Assembly: GCF_003610235.1 (NCBI RefSeq)
Contig: NZ_RAPR01000001.1
Location: 6,324,001-6,388,000, forward strand
Reading direction: 5' to 3'
DNA length: 64,000 nt
DNA from: Catellatospora citrea
GTDB taxonomy: Bacteria; Actinomycetota; Actinomycetes; Mycobacteriales; Micromonosporaceae
The stretch's first letter is position 1. Every line of letters begins with the position of its first letter. Below, one piece after another: positions 47,007-54,931 of this stretch. The notes beneath the pieces were generated by a model. That model had not been told where the DNA came from, did no database searches, and was given only the letters and a program-made list of their open reading frames with translations. The translations under genes were made by a program, and so were the position numbers.

Positions 47007-47761
47007 GCGTCCAGCTGCCCGATGACGATGACGTGGTCGCCCGTCTGCGCGCCGACGCCCCCGGGTATCCGAAGACCGGTCCCGACGCCGGGCGCACCCT
47101 CGCCGCCGCCCGGCGCGCGCTGGGCCGCAGCCGACGCCGGCGGGCGCTCGGCGGCGTGGCCACGGTCGTGGCCGCCCTCGTCGGACTCACCGCCGTCGGC
47201 CCGATCGAGCTGCCCGGCATCGGCACCTTGGCCATGCCCTTCGGGCCCAACACCGATGCGCCTCCGGACCAGGGCGACCCGCCCGTGTACCCGCGCGAGC
47301 GGATGCTCCACGACGTCGCGGCCCTGGAGCTTCAGGTACTGCCGGTGACCGAGCACCTGGGGCTCACGTCGTACCTCGACGAGCCGGCGGCATGGGGTCG
47401 TCCGGCCTGTCGCGTGTTCACCTGGTCGCACGGTGCGTTCCGGGACCGCAACTCCGACTGCGCGAACCCCGACGACCCCGAGCCGCCGTTCGACACCGCG
47501 AGCGACACGGCATTCGCCCAGGTGTCCGACGCGATCGAGACCTCGGGCGTCGACGTGGACCGGATCGACAACGGTCGCTGGGGACCCGGCACGTCGTTCC
47601 ACCTCCGCGACAACTCCTGGCGGTGGAACTGGTACTACTCCTACGTTCCCGGCACCCCGTCCGACGCCCCGGCTGAGGAGCGGACGGAGACCGGACTCGG
47701 CGTCAGGCGGCAGGTTCACGTCAGCGGCGACTGGTGGTTCGTCGTGGAGCCCGACGACTGA
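47003..47761 (+). CDS. membrane protein, likely partner of sigma pair 2
   Basis: The 252-residue protein has a cytoplasmic N-terminus with RRALGRSRRRRALGG, one membrane helix (about 48-70) and an extracellular domain of about 180 residues with two cysteines (CRVF and DCANP) that may form a disulfide. The arrangement matches that of other sigma/anti-sigma pairs, although no known anti-sigma domain is visible. Confidence 0.65.
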   Translation: MSVQLPDDDDVVARLRADAPGYPKTGPDAGRTLAAARRALGRSRRRRALGGVATVVAALVGLTAVGPIELPGIGTLAMPFGPNTDAPPDQGDPPVYPRERMLHDVAALELQVLPVTEHLGLTSYLDEPAAWGRPACRVFTWSHGAFRDRNSDCANPDDPEPPFDTASDTAFAQVSDAIETSGVDVDRIDNGRWGPGTSFHLRDNSWRWNWYYSYVPGTPSDAPAEERTETGLGVRRQVHVSGDWWFVVEPDD

Positions 47762-47803
47762 CCCGGCGGACCTTGACCGCTGGACCGGGTCCGGTGCACC
47801 GCG

Positions 47804-47835
47804 GAAGCTCGCCGGCGTGACCGCCGGCGAGCTTC
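47804..47835. terminator. hairpin between convergent genes
   Basis: GAAGCTCGCCGGC and GCCGGCGAGCTTC form a perfect 13-bp stem with a 6-base loop, between the sigma-partner gene and the SDR gene. Confidence 0.75.
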
Positions 47836-47878
47836 GGACCTGCGCCTCGCGACTCGGCAGGCGCGGCGCCCTGCCGGG

Positions 47879-48634
47879 TCAGATGCTCCAGCCGCCGTCG
47901 ACGGTCAGCAGCGAGCCCGTGATGAACGCGGCGTCCTCGCCCGCGAAGAAGGCGACCGCCTTGGCGACCTCGTCGGCGGTGCCGTAGCGCCCGAGCGCCG
48001 TCATGGCCGCCTGGGTGGCGGCGTACGGCCCGTTCGCGGGGTTCATGTCGGTGTCCACCGCCGCGGGCTGCACGACGTTGACGGTGATGCCGCGCGGGCC
48101 GAAGTCGCGCGCCCACCCTCGCCCGAGCTGGTCGAGGGCCGCCTTGCTGGCCGCGTACTCGGCGGCGCCGGCGGTGGGGATGCGCAGGGCGACGCTGCTG
48201 CCCACCAGGATGACGCGTCCGCCTTCGGGCAGGTACTTCGCCGCGGTGTGCGTGGTGACGACGGTCCCCATCACGTTCGTGGCCAACATCTGCTGGACCG
48301 CGTCGAGCAGGTCCGGGTCCTGCTGGTCGGCGGTGCCCATGACGGCGACGCCGGCGGAGTTCACCAGCACGTCGATCCGGCCGCCCAGGAACTCGGCAGC
48401 CTGCTCGACGGCGGCGGACGCCTCCTGGGGAACGGACTGGTCCGCCTGCACGGCGAGCGCCTTCGCGCCGAGGGCGGCCAGTTCGGCGACGACCTCTTCG
48501 GCCTGCTCGCGCGACTTCCGGTAGGTGATGACGACATTCGCGCCCTCGCGGGCCAGTTCGCGGGCGATGCCCGCGCCGATACCCCGCGAGCCGCCGGTCA
48601 CGAGCGCAGTCCGACCTGTCAAGGCATGGGACAT
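47879..48634 (-). CDS. short-chain dehydrogenase/reductase (SDR)
   Basis: This classical SDR (251 residues) has TGGSRGIGAGIA for NAD(P) binding, an NSAG motif, and catalytic Y160 and K164 (YAASKAALDQ). The R16-like residue after the first strand favours NADPH. The substrate is unknown; FabG-like 3-ketoacyl or glucose dehydrogenase-like relatives exist. The ATG follows AAGGAG. The upstream MerR gene and the dyad at 48689 suggest redox- or drug-responsive control. Confidence 0.92.
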   Translation of the reverse strand: MSHALTGRTALVTGGSRGIGAGIARELAREGANVVITYRKSREQAEEVVAELAALGAKALAVQADQSVPQEASAAVEQAAEFLGGRIDVLVNSAGVAVMGTADQQDPDLLDAVQQMLATNVMGTVVTTHTAAKYLPEGGRVILVGSSVALRIPTAGAAEYAASKAALDQLGRGWARDFGPRGITVNVVQPAAVDTDMNPANGPYAATQAAMTALGRYGTADEVAKAVAFFAGEDAAFITGSLLTVDGGWSI

Positions 48635-48688
48635 GACGATCTCCTTATGCTTTCAGCTGGTTTGTCGTACCCAGCCAAAGCTAAAGAT

Positions 48689-48702
48689 TGACACTAGTGT
48701 CA
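48689..48702 (-). promoter_or_regulatory. MerR-type operator before the SDR gene
   Basis: TGACACTAGTGTCA is a perfect 14-bp dyad in the spacer between merR and the SDR gene, where a MerR dimer would sit between the -35 and -10 boxes. A related site (sharing TGTCAA on the same strand) lies upstream of merR. Confidence 0.6.
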
Positions 48703-48730
48703 TAGTCCACCTCGATCGTCGTGACGCCCG

Positions 48731-49114
48731 TCACCCCGAGGTCGGTTCCAGCGTGGTGTCGGCTTCCTCCCAGGCGCTCAGGAACTTCTTGATCGCCTGG
48801 CGGTTGCGTTGTAGCACGTCGATGCGCTTCTCGATGTTGACGAGTTGGCTCCGCAGCCCGTCCAGATCCTTGGCGGGCGGGCACTCGCGGGGTTTCGGCT
48901 CGGCCCCCAGGCACGGCAGCACCTCGCGGATCATGTCGGTCGTCAGGCCGACGTCAAGAAGCTCGCGGATCTGCAGCACGCGTTCGATGGCCGGCTCCCC
49001 GTACGCCCGGTAGCCGTTGCTCGACCGTATCGGGTGCAGGATGCCGACCTGCTCGTAGTAGCGCAGCAGCCGGGGGGCGACTCCCGTCCTCGCCGCCAAG
49101 TCTCCGATCTTCAC
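48731..49114 (-). CDS. MerR-family transcriptional regulator
   Basis: The 127-residue regulator has winged HTH KIGDLAARTGVAPRLLRYYEQVGILHPIRSSNGYRAY, followed by a dimerisation coiled coil (LVNIEKRIDVLQRNRQAIKKFL). Two cysteines (VLPCLGAEPKPRECPP) might sense redox state or thiol reagents. GTG 49114. It is 96 bp upstream of the SDR gene on the same strand and is probably its activator. Confidence 0.9.
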   Translation of the reverse strand: MKIGDLAARTGVAPRLLRYYEQVGILHPIRSSNGYRAYGEPAIERVLQIRELLDVGLTTDMIREVLPCLGAEPKPRECPPAKDLDGLRSQLVNIEKRIDVLQRNRQAIKKFLSAWEEADTTLEPTSG

Positions 49115-49141
49115 CGGCGCCCTGCCTTCCCTGGTCGTGAA

Positions 49142-49164
49142 CCGGGACGGCAGCTCCGTCCCGG
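49142..49164 (-). terminator. hairpin upstream of merR
   Basis: CCGGGACGG and CCGTCCCGG form a 9-bp stem with a 5-base loop. It follows the stop of the 46-residue ORF and may end that transcript or fold in the merR leader. Confidence 0.45.
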
Positions 49165-49168
49165 CCTG

Positions 49169-49190
49169 ACCTTGACATTAATGCGAAGGT
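49169..49190 (-). promoter_or_regulatory. MerR-type dyad upstream of merR
   Basis: ACCTT-N12-AAGGT with the inner sequence GACATTAATGCG. Half-sites resemble the SDR operator (TGTCAA). It fits autoregulation of merR. Confidence 0.5.
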
Positions 49191-49318
49191 TCGCGTATTG
49201 CCAGTTCGCGGTAGGGGACCTGGCGAACGGTCTGGTCGGCGAACCCGCGGTGCTCGTTGAAGTGGAGCTGCCCGTAGGGACCGATCACCTCGGTGCGGAA
49301 ACCGGCTGTCCAGATCAT
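49178..49318 (-). CDS. small hypothetical protein coupled to the monooxygenase remnant
   Basis: The 46-residue ORF reads MIWTAGFRTEVIGPYGQLHF and ends RELAIREPSH. Its ATG overlaps the stop of the preceding ABM-like frame (ATGA). I do not recognise it; it may itself be a fragment. Confidence 0.35.
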   Translation of the reverse strand: MIWTAGFRTEVIGPYGQLHFNEHRGFADQTVRQVPYRELAIREPSH

Positions 49319-49566
49319 CGTTGCACCGCCTCGGTCGTGGTGCCCTCCTCGGAGCTGATCACCTCGTCGATCAGCGAGAAGAACGCCTGGATTCCGGGCC
49401 GGTCGCCGCCCCGGCGCCGGGACTCGGCGAAATCCTCGGGCGTGTTCCAGTCGACGATGTCCAGCCATTCCCCGGCGGGCAACCGGATGAGTCGGTGGTC
49501 ATCGCATATGGCGGGCAGTCCTCGATCGCGTTTGTCGATCGAGGACTGCCCGATACCGGTGTACAT
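49315..49566 (-). pseudogene. truncated antibiotic-biosynthesis-monooxygenase-like gene
   Basis: From about residue 22 the frame reads DDHRLIRLPAGEWLDIVDWNTPEDFAES, then PGIQAFFSLIDEVISSEEGTT, like the second half of an ABM-fold protein. The first half (about 40-50 residues) is missing. The only ATG (49566) lies in the promoter of the divergent gene, and the first codons cover a long hairpin. It is probably a remnant. Confidence 0.5.
49513..49551. terminator. 16-bp perfect hairpin
   Basis: GGGCAGTCCTCGATCG (49513-49528) pairs with its complement at 49536-49551 around loop CGTTTGT. It lies between the ABM remnant and the divergent phosphotransferase gene. It looks like a terminator left over from a lost gene, or a mobile hairpin. 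Confidence 0.5.
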
Positions 49567-49573
49567 TGCCGCG

Positions 49574-50377
49574 GTGGTTCACGAGTCCCCCTCACCGGAG
49601 GTCCTGGCGGCGTTCGGCGCCCGGGAGAGGGCGGTTCCGCTGCCCGGCGGCCAGGGGCGGACCTGGCGAGCAGGCGAGATCGTTCTCAAACCCTGCGGGC
49701 CGGCGGCCGAGGCAGCCTGGGTGGCGGAGGTGCTGTCCCAGGTCGTAGACACCGACCGGTTCCGTGTTGCCAGACCCGTGCGGGCGGCCGACGGCGGCTG
49801 GGTGGCATACGGGTGGCAGGCCTGGTGGCTGACGCCCGGCAGTCCCGATGCTCGACGCTGGGACGACGTGCTCGCCGCGGGCGAGGCCTTCCACGAGGCG
49901 CTGGTGGGCCTGGCGCGACCCCGGTTCCTGGACGATCGCGACGATCCGTGGACCTACGGCGACCGGCTCGCCTGGGAGGAGCTGCCGCTGCAGGGTGGCG
50001 AGGTGATGGCGGAGCTGCTGGAACCGCTGGCCCTGGCGCGGCAGCCCGTCGAGCTGCCCGCGCAGGTCGTCCATGGGGACCTGCTGGGCAACGTGATGTT
50101 CGCCGACGGACTGGCCCCGGCGGTGATCGACTGGCCGGTCTACTACCGGCCGGCCTCGTGGGCGGCGGCCGTGGCCGTGGTCGACGCGCTGACCTGGCAC
50201 GACGCACCGGCGGCCTTGGCGGCGCGCTGGGGTGACCGTCCGGAATGGAACCAGCTGCTGGTCCGCGCGCTGATGTACCGGATCGCGACGAACGAGGGCT
50301 GCCGCCGCGCGGGCATGCCGGTGCGAGAACGCGCGGACAGCTACCGGCCCGTGGTGGACCTGGTGCTCCGCCGGTGA
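49574..50377 (+). CDS. phosphotransferase-like protein (TIGR02569 type)
   Basis: The 267-residue protein resembles an aminoglycoside-phosphotransferase fold: ATP-side start VPLPGGQGRTWRAGEIVLKPCG, catalytic loop VVHGDLLGNVMFADGL and metal site AVIDWPVYYRPASW. It matches the actinobacterial TIGR02569 group, whose substrate is unknown. GTG 49574 has TACATT 6 bases upstream (leaderless). Confidence 0.8.
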   Translation: MVHESPSPEVLAAFGARERAVPLPGGQGRTWRAGEIVLKPCGPAAEAAWVAEVLSQVVDTDRFRVARPVRAADGGWVAYGWQAWWLTPGSPDARRWDDVLAAGEAFHEALVGLARPRFLDDRDDPWTYGDRLAWEELPLQGGEVMAELLEPLALARQPVELPAQVVHGDLLGNVMFADGLAPAVIDWPVYYRPASWAAAVAVVDALTWHDAPAALAARWGDRPEWNQLLVRALMYRIATNEGCRRAGMPVRERADSYRPVVDLVLRR

Positions 50378-50451
50378 CATCGCATTGCCGGCACCCCTGC
50401 GGAAACCGGCACGCCGATTGCTGAAGGCACTGGCTCGTGATGGACGCGTGA

Positions 50452-50485
50452 AGGCGGCCCGGACCTGATCAGGTCCGGGCCGCCT
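50452..50485 (+). terminator. terminator of the phosphotransferase gene
   Basis: AGGCGGCCCGGACCT (50452-50466) pairs perfectly with 50471-50485 around a GATC loop, 75 bp after the stop codon. Confidence 0.75.
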
Positions 50486-50526
50486 CGCTGTCTTGCTTGC
50501 CAACTTACCGCGATTACCCAACTACC

Positions 50527-50556
50527 TTGACAGTCACAGTAGTGCGAGCTACGGTG
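50527..50556 (+). promoter_or_regulatory. promoter of the padR operon with overlapping dyad
   Basis: TTGACA (50527-50532) and TACGGT (50550-50555) are spaced by exactly 17 bp. The spacer and -10 contain an imperfect dyad, CACAGTAG/CTACGGTG, a plausible PadR operator for autorepression. Confidence 0.65.
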
Positions 50557-50574
50557 TAACCCAGGAGGTGAGGT

Positions 50575-50904
50575 ATGAGTACAAGCAAGGTCACGTCTGA
50601 CCTGCTGCGGGGCAACACCGACACGATGATCCTGCGGCTGCTGACCGAGGCAGACCGCTACGGCTACGAGATCGTCAAGCTGATCGCCGAGCGCTCGCAG
50701 GGCGAGTACGAACTGAAGGAAGCCACGATGTACTCCAGCGTTCGGCGTCTGGAGGCCGACGGCGACATCACGTGGTACTGGGGCGACGAGTCCCAGGGCG
50801 GCCGCCGCAAGTACTTCAAGATCACTGAAAAGGGCCGCACGACGTACGTGCACAACAAGACCACGTGGGAGTACGCCAAGCGCGTGCTCGACACGCTGCT
50901 GTAA
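50575..50904 (+). CDS. PadR-family transcriptional regulator
   Basis: This short PadR (109 residues) has LLRGNTDTMILRLLTEADRYGYEIVKLI, then ELKEATMYSSVRRLEADGDITWYWGD and GGRRKYFKITEKG. It should repress its own operon, which includes the HAAS-pentapeptide protein and the ABC exporter, until a ligand binds. A strong ribosome binding site (GGAGGTGAGGT) precedes the ATG. Confidence 0.93.
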   Translation: MSTSKVTSDLLRGNTDTMILRLLTEADRYGYEIVKLIAERSQGEYELKEATMYSSVRRLEADGDITWYWGDESQGGRRKYFKITEKGRTTYVHNKTTWEYAKRVLDTLL

Positions 50905-50916
50905 GGGGAGACGACC

Positions 50917-51777
50917 ATGACCGACAAGCTCAACCAGTACCTCGAGGGCGTCTTCGCACCCTACGAAGCCACCAGAAGCGTCAGCGAACTGAAGGCCGAC
51001 CTGCTGGCGGACCTGCAGGAGCGTTACCGCGAGCTCCGCGCCGAGGGCAAGGACGAGGCGACCGCGTTCGAGTTGACCGTCGACAGCATCGGCGACATCG
51101 AGGAGACGGTGCACGAGGTGGCGAACCTGTCGCGGACCCTGGAGCGGCAGGTCGTGACCAGGTTCGACGCCAGTGCCCTGGAGGGCAGCGACTTCGCGGG
51201 CGTGTCGGCGCGCTCGGGGCGCTTCGGCGCGAGCGCGTTGCGCGGCTCGGACTTCTCCAACGCGGATCTGGCCGGCTCGAAGTTCAAGAGCAGCGACATG
51301 CGCGAGATCACCTTCGACGGCGCCAACCTCACCGACGCGGTCTTGACCACGGCCGAGTTGAAGGGCTCGACCTTCCGCCGGGCGCGGCTGGTGCGCACCG
51401 ACTTCAGCATGTCGGGGCTGTACGAGGTCCGGTTCGAAGACGCCGCCCTCACCGACGTCGCGTTCCGCCAGACCGACCTGCGGCGCACGGTCTTCGCTCG
51501 CTGCACCTTCACCGGCGTCGACTTCACCCAGTCCGACCTGCGCGGCCTCAGCTTCGAAGGGGAGACCTTCACCGGGGTGAAGTTCGACCAGGCAGCGCTG
51601 GAGGGCGTGTCGCTGCGCGGGGCGATCCTGCGCGACTGCTCCTTCCGCGGCGGTTGGACCAAGAAGTACTACAAGGCTCTGCGCACCGTGAACTTCGACG
51701 GCGCACGCATGGACAAGCTGACCTACGCCGCCATCAAGGGCATGGGGTTCACCCCGGCCAACGTGATCGTCGAATAA
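50917..51777 (+). CDS. HAAS-type domain fused to pentapeptide repeats
   Basis: The soluble 286-residue protein has an N-terminal segment (1 to about 75) resembling HAAS/permease-prefix domains that pair with PadR regulators: LNQYLEGVFAPYEATRSVSELKADLLADLQERYRELRAEGKDEATAFE. Residues about 85-280 are pentapeptide repeats of the A(D/N)LxX/SDF type (GSDFAGV, GSDFSNADLAGSKF and similar), forming a right-handed quadrilateral helix. It lies 12 bp after padR and 15 bp before the exporter ATPase. The role could be a sensor/adaptor or protection factor for the exporter's substrate (inference). Confidence 0.85.
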   Translation: MTDKLNQYLEGVFAPYEATRSVSELKADLLADLQERYRELRAEGKDEATAFELTVDSIGDIEETVHEVANLSRTLERQVVTRFDASALEGSDFAGVSARSGRFGASALRGSDFSNADLAGSKFKSSDMREITFDGANLTDAVLTTAELKGSTFRRARLVRTDFSMSGLYEVRFEDAALTDVAFRQTDLRRTVFARCTFTGVDFTQSDLRGLSFEGETFTGVKFDQAALEGVSLRGAILRDCSFRGGWTKKYYKALRTVNFDGARMDKLTYAAIKGMGFTPANVIVE

Positions 51778-51792
51778 GGAGCCACCACCCCC

Positions 51793-52563
51793 ATGAGCAC
51801 CCCACCCCCCGCGATCCACGTCAGTGGACTGCGTAAGTCGTACGGCAAGTTGGAAGTCCTCAAAGGTGTGGACTTCAGCGTCGCGCCGGGCAGTATCTTC
51901 GCGTTGCTGGGTTCCAACGGCGCGGGTAAGACCACGGTCGTGCGGATCTTGTCGACGCTGCTCAAACCGGATGCCGGCACGGCCGGTGTCGCCGGGTTCG
52001 ACGTGGTCGCCGAGCCTGGGCGGGTCCGGGAGTCGATCAGCCTGACCGGTCAGTTCGCCGCGGTCGATGCGATTCTGACCGGTCGGGAGAACCTGGTCAT
52101 GGTCGCCAGGCTGCGGCAGGTGAAGGACCCGGGCCGGGTCGCCGAGGACCTGCTGCGCCGTTTCGACCTGACCGACGCCGCGGGCCGGCGGGTGGCGACG
52201 TATTCCGGTGGTATGCGCCGGCGGCTGGACATCGCGATGAGCCTGATCGGTGACCCGCCGGTGATCTTCCTCGACGAGCCGACCACCGGCCTGGACCCCG
52301 AGGCGCGGCTGGAGGTGTGGAAGGAGATCCAGGCCCTGGCCGACAGCGGTGTCACCGTGCTGCTGACCACCCAGTACCTGGAGGAGGCGGAGAAACTCGC
52401 CGACCGGATCGCGATCCTGCACCAGGGCACGATCATCGTGTCGGGCACGTTGGCCGAGTTGCGGGCGCTGCTGCCGGCCGCCAAGGCCGAACTCGTCGAA
52501 CGTCAGCCGACCCTTGAGGAGATCTTCCTCGCCATCATCGGGAACAAGGAGGCGCGGGTATGA
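51793..52563 (+). CDS. ABC exporter ATP-binding protein (DrrA-like)
   Basis: The 256-residue ATPase has Walker A GSNGAGKT (40-47), signature SGGMRRR (from 138), Walker B VIFLDEP (D161-E162) and a DrrA-like C-terminus. It drives drug or lipid export with the membrane protein encoded next (ATGA overlap). Confidence 0.93.
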   Translation: MSTPPPAIHVSGLRKSYGKLEVLKGVDFSVAPGSIFALLGSNGAGKTTVVRILSTLLKPDAGTAGVAGFDVVAEPGRVRESISLTGQFAAVDAILTGRENLVMVARLRQVKDPGRVAEDLLRRFDLTDAAGRRVATYSGGMRRRLDIAMSLIGDPPVIFLDEPTTGLDPEARLEVWKEIQALADSGVTVLLTTQYLEEAEKLADRIAILHQGTIIVSGTLAELRALLPAAKAELVERQPTLEEIFLAIIGNKEARV

Positions 52564-53321
52564 GCGCGCACGTGCTCGGCAACACCGCGGTCATGCTCGG
52601 GCGTTCGATCCGGCACGTGACCCGCAGCATGGACACCATCATCACCGTCACGATCATGCCGATCGCGTTCATGCTGCTGTTCCGGTTCGTGTTCGGCGGC
52701 GCGATCCAGGCCGGCACCGACAACTACACCAACTACCTGATGCCCGGCATCATGCTGATGGCGATCGCCAGTGGTATCTCCTACACCGGGTTCCGGCTGT
52801 TCAACGACATGCAGAGCGGCATCTTCGAACGTTTCCACTCGATGCCGATCGCCCGCTCGTCGGTGCTGTGGGGACATGTGCTCACCTCGGTGGTGTCCAA
52901 CGCCATCTCCGTGGTCGTGATCGTCGCCGTCGGCCTGGTCATGGGTTTCCGGACCTCGGCCGGGGTGCTGGACTGGCTGGCCGTCGCCGCGATCCTGGCC
53001 CTGTTCACCCTCGCCCTGACCTGGGTCGCGATGATCGCCGGACTGGCCGCGTCGTCGACGGACGGGGCCACCGCGTTCTCGTACCCGCTGATCTTCCTGC
53101 CCTTCATCAGCTCGGCGTTCGTGCCCACCGCCACCATGCCCGCCCCGGTGCGGGCGTTCGCCGAGAACCAGCCCGTCACCTCGATCATCAACGCGATCCG
53201 GGCCCTGTTCGAACAGCAGCCCGTCGGCAACGACATCTGGATCGCCCTCGGCTGGTGCGCAGCCATCCTCGTGATCGCCTACGCATTCGCGATGCGGGTC
53301 TACCGCCGCAAAGTCTCCTGA
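52560..53321 (+). CDS. ABC-2 type exporter membrane protein (DrrB-like)
   Basis: The 253-residue protein has six predicted membrane helices and the ABC-2 pattern (MPIAFMLLFRFVFGGAIQAG at the start, then YLMPGIMLMAIASGISYTGFRLFNDMQSGIFERFHSMPIARSS). It forms the export channel with the preceding ATPase. It is the last gene of the padR operon. Confidence 0.92.
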   Translation: MSAHVLGNTAVMLGRSIRHVTRSMDTIITVTIMPIAFMLLFRFVFGGAIQAGTDNYTNYLMPGIMLMAIASGISYTGFRLFNDMQSGIFERFHSMPIARSSVLWGHVLTSVVSNAISVVVIVAVGLVMGFRTSAGVLDWLAVAAILALFTLALTWVAMIAGLAASSTDGATAFSYPLIFLPFISSAFVPTATMPAPVRAFAENQPVTSIINAIRALFEQQPVGNDIWIALGWCAAILVIAYAFAMRVYRRKVS

Positions 53322-53327
53322 CGACCG

Positions 53328-53364
53328 GAACAGGCCGCCCCGTTGTCACGCGGGCGGCCTGTTC
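53328..53364 (+). terminator. terminator of the padR/ABC operon
   Basis: GAACAGGCCGCCC and GGGCGGCCTGTTC form a 13-bp stem with an 11-base loop, 7 bp after the last stop. Confidence 0.75.
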
Positions 53365-53487
53365 TCGTGTCGCACGCTCGTGATCGGCGACGATGAGCCA
53401 GACCTTCTCCACATCCCGGTGTCCGCGGTCGCAGCGGGGTGCAGGGCACATCCGGATCGGGCGGTGACGTCCCGGCCCCGATCCGGG

Positions 53488-53685
53488 TCAGTCGCGCCGG
53501 GCGCGGCGGGCGTCGCGCTCGAAGTCGTCGGCGATCAGGACCGTGGCGACCAGGCCCGCGACGACGATGCTCAAGAACCACGTGGCGTCGTCAGTCAACC
53601 AGGCGGTGAACGGCGCATAGGCTGCCATCAGCAAGAACGCGGCCCACAGGCCGCGCCGCTGCACGCGGCTCAGAAATCCGGTCAT
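53488..53685 (-). CDS. small membrane protein
   Basis: The 65-residue protein has two predicted membrane helices (about 13-31 and 37-54), a short N-terminus and a charged end (DDFERDARRARRD). Function unknown. The ATG at 53685 is the only reasonable start. Confidence 0.6.
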   Translation of the reverse strand: MTGFLSRVQRRGLWAAFLLMAAYAPFTAWLTDDATWFLSIVVAGLVATVLIADDFERDARRARRD

Positions 53686-53870
53686 CCGAAAAGGGTGCCA
53701 TCGGCATATTACGATCGTGGACCCTCTTTCGGATGATTCTACGGTCGAACCGGCTCATCAGCCTGGCTCGACGGCAAGAGCCGACGACCGGTCAGGCATC
53801 GACCGCGGTACCACCTCTCCCTCTGTCGGGCGCTCCGCTGTCCGCGCCGACATTCGTCGACGGCGCGCCG

Positions 53871-54404
53871 TCACGATCCCGCAGACGCGGGCGGCGGTGC
53901 GGCGAACACCGCCACCGGCGGATCGTCCGGGTCGTAGCGGTCCGACAGCCCTTCGAAGGTCATCCCGGCCTTCTCGGCGACCCGGCGGGAGGCCGCATGT
54001 TCGGGGTGGATGAGCGCCACCAGCCGCTCGATGCCGCCACGCCGGGCATGGGCCATCGCCCCGATCGCGAGCTCGGTCGCGTAACCACGCCCCCAGCAGT
54101 GCCGGGCGAGGTGCCAGCCGACCTCGTGCTCCCCGGCCGGGCCGCCGGCCGGTCGCACGTAGACGTCGCCGACGAACACGGCGTCGTGTGTCGTGACAGC
54201 CCAGAAGCCGCAGCCCGGGCCGCGCCCGGCGACCGCCTGCCAGCGCGGGATGTCGGCGATGATGACGTCGATGTCGCCCGGCGGCTCGTCGCCGGTGAAC
54301 CGGCAGACCTCGGGGTCCGCCCACATCGAGAAGGCTGCGGCGGCGTCGGTGGGCTCGAACGGCCGGACCGACAACCGCGCGGTGCGGAAGATGACGGTGG
54401 ACAC
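53871..54404 (-). CDS. GNAT N-acetyltransferase (RimJ/RimL type)
   Basis: The 177-residue protein has TARLSVRPFEPTDAAAAFSMWADPEVCRF, acetyl-CoA loop HCWGRGYATELAIGAMA and PEHAASRRVAEKAGMTFEG. It acetylates an unknown amine or protein N-terminus. GTG 54404 has TAGTCT 6 bases upstream (leaderless). Confidence 0.88.
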   Translation of the reverse strand: MSTVIFRTARLSVRPFEPTDAAAAFSMWADPEVCRFTGDEPPGDIDVIIADIPRWQAVAGRGPGCGFWAVTTHDAVFVGDVYVRPAGGPAGEHEVGWHLARHCWGRGYATELAIGAMAHARRGGIERLVALIHPEHAASRRVAEKAGMTFEGLSDRYDPDDPPVAVFAAPPPASAGS

Positions 54405-54538
54405 CGGGGAAGACTACGGCGACGGCACGCCGATTCCGCCGGCACGTTGTCACCCGGTGGGGTCGGCGGAGGTTTCAGTCCGCACGAGACGGGGAAGTGC
54501 GATCGGGTGCTCACCCCCGGAAGAATCGAGCGGCAGGC

Positions 54539-54766
54539 ATGACGACAGCCCTGGCCCTGCGACCGCCGACGCTGCGGTCGGCCGCGGATCTCGACGATGC
54601 GGCGCTGCGGGTCGAGCTGGCCCACGCCCACGCGGTCGGCAGCGCCGCGAACCTGCGTGTCATCCCGCGGGACCGGGCCATGCTGCAGACCCGGCTCGCT
54701 GAACTGGATGCGGAGTATCTGCGGCGATTTCCTGCTGCGGCGGCGACGTGGCCGTGGCCGCGCTGA
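54539..54766 (+). CDS. small DUF6158-like protein
   Basis: The 75-residue protein has DLDDAALRVELAHAHAVGSAANLRV, then RAMLQTRLAELDAEYLRRFP, a helical pattern that I associate with the actinobacterial DUF6158 family. Function unknown. ATG 54539 is chosen; the ribosome binding site is weak. Confidence 0.6.
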   Translation: MTTALALRPPTLRSAADLDDAALRVELAHAHAVGSAANLRVIPRDRAMLQTRLAELDAEYLRRFPAAAATWPWPR

Positions 54767-54817
54767 ATCGCGCCGGCTCGAATCTCAGGTGACCGGCCGC
54801 CCCGGGCCTGCCCGGAC

Positions 54818-54853
54818 GCGGATCGGCCCCGGCCGAGGCCGGGGCCGATCCGC
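54818..54853. terminator. hairpin between convergent genes
   Basis: GCGGATCGGCCCCGGC (54818-54833) pairs with 54838-54853 with a CGAG tetraloop, a 16-bp stem that serves the genes on both sides. Confidence 0.75.
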
Positions 54854-54931
54854 AGATGGGTGATCAGGTCGCCGTGTCCCGCATGGATCTCGATCGCGGG
54901 CGGTACGGCGGGGTGGAATGTCGCTGCCCGG

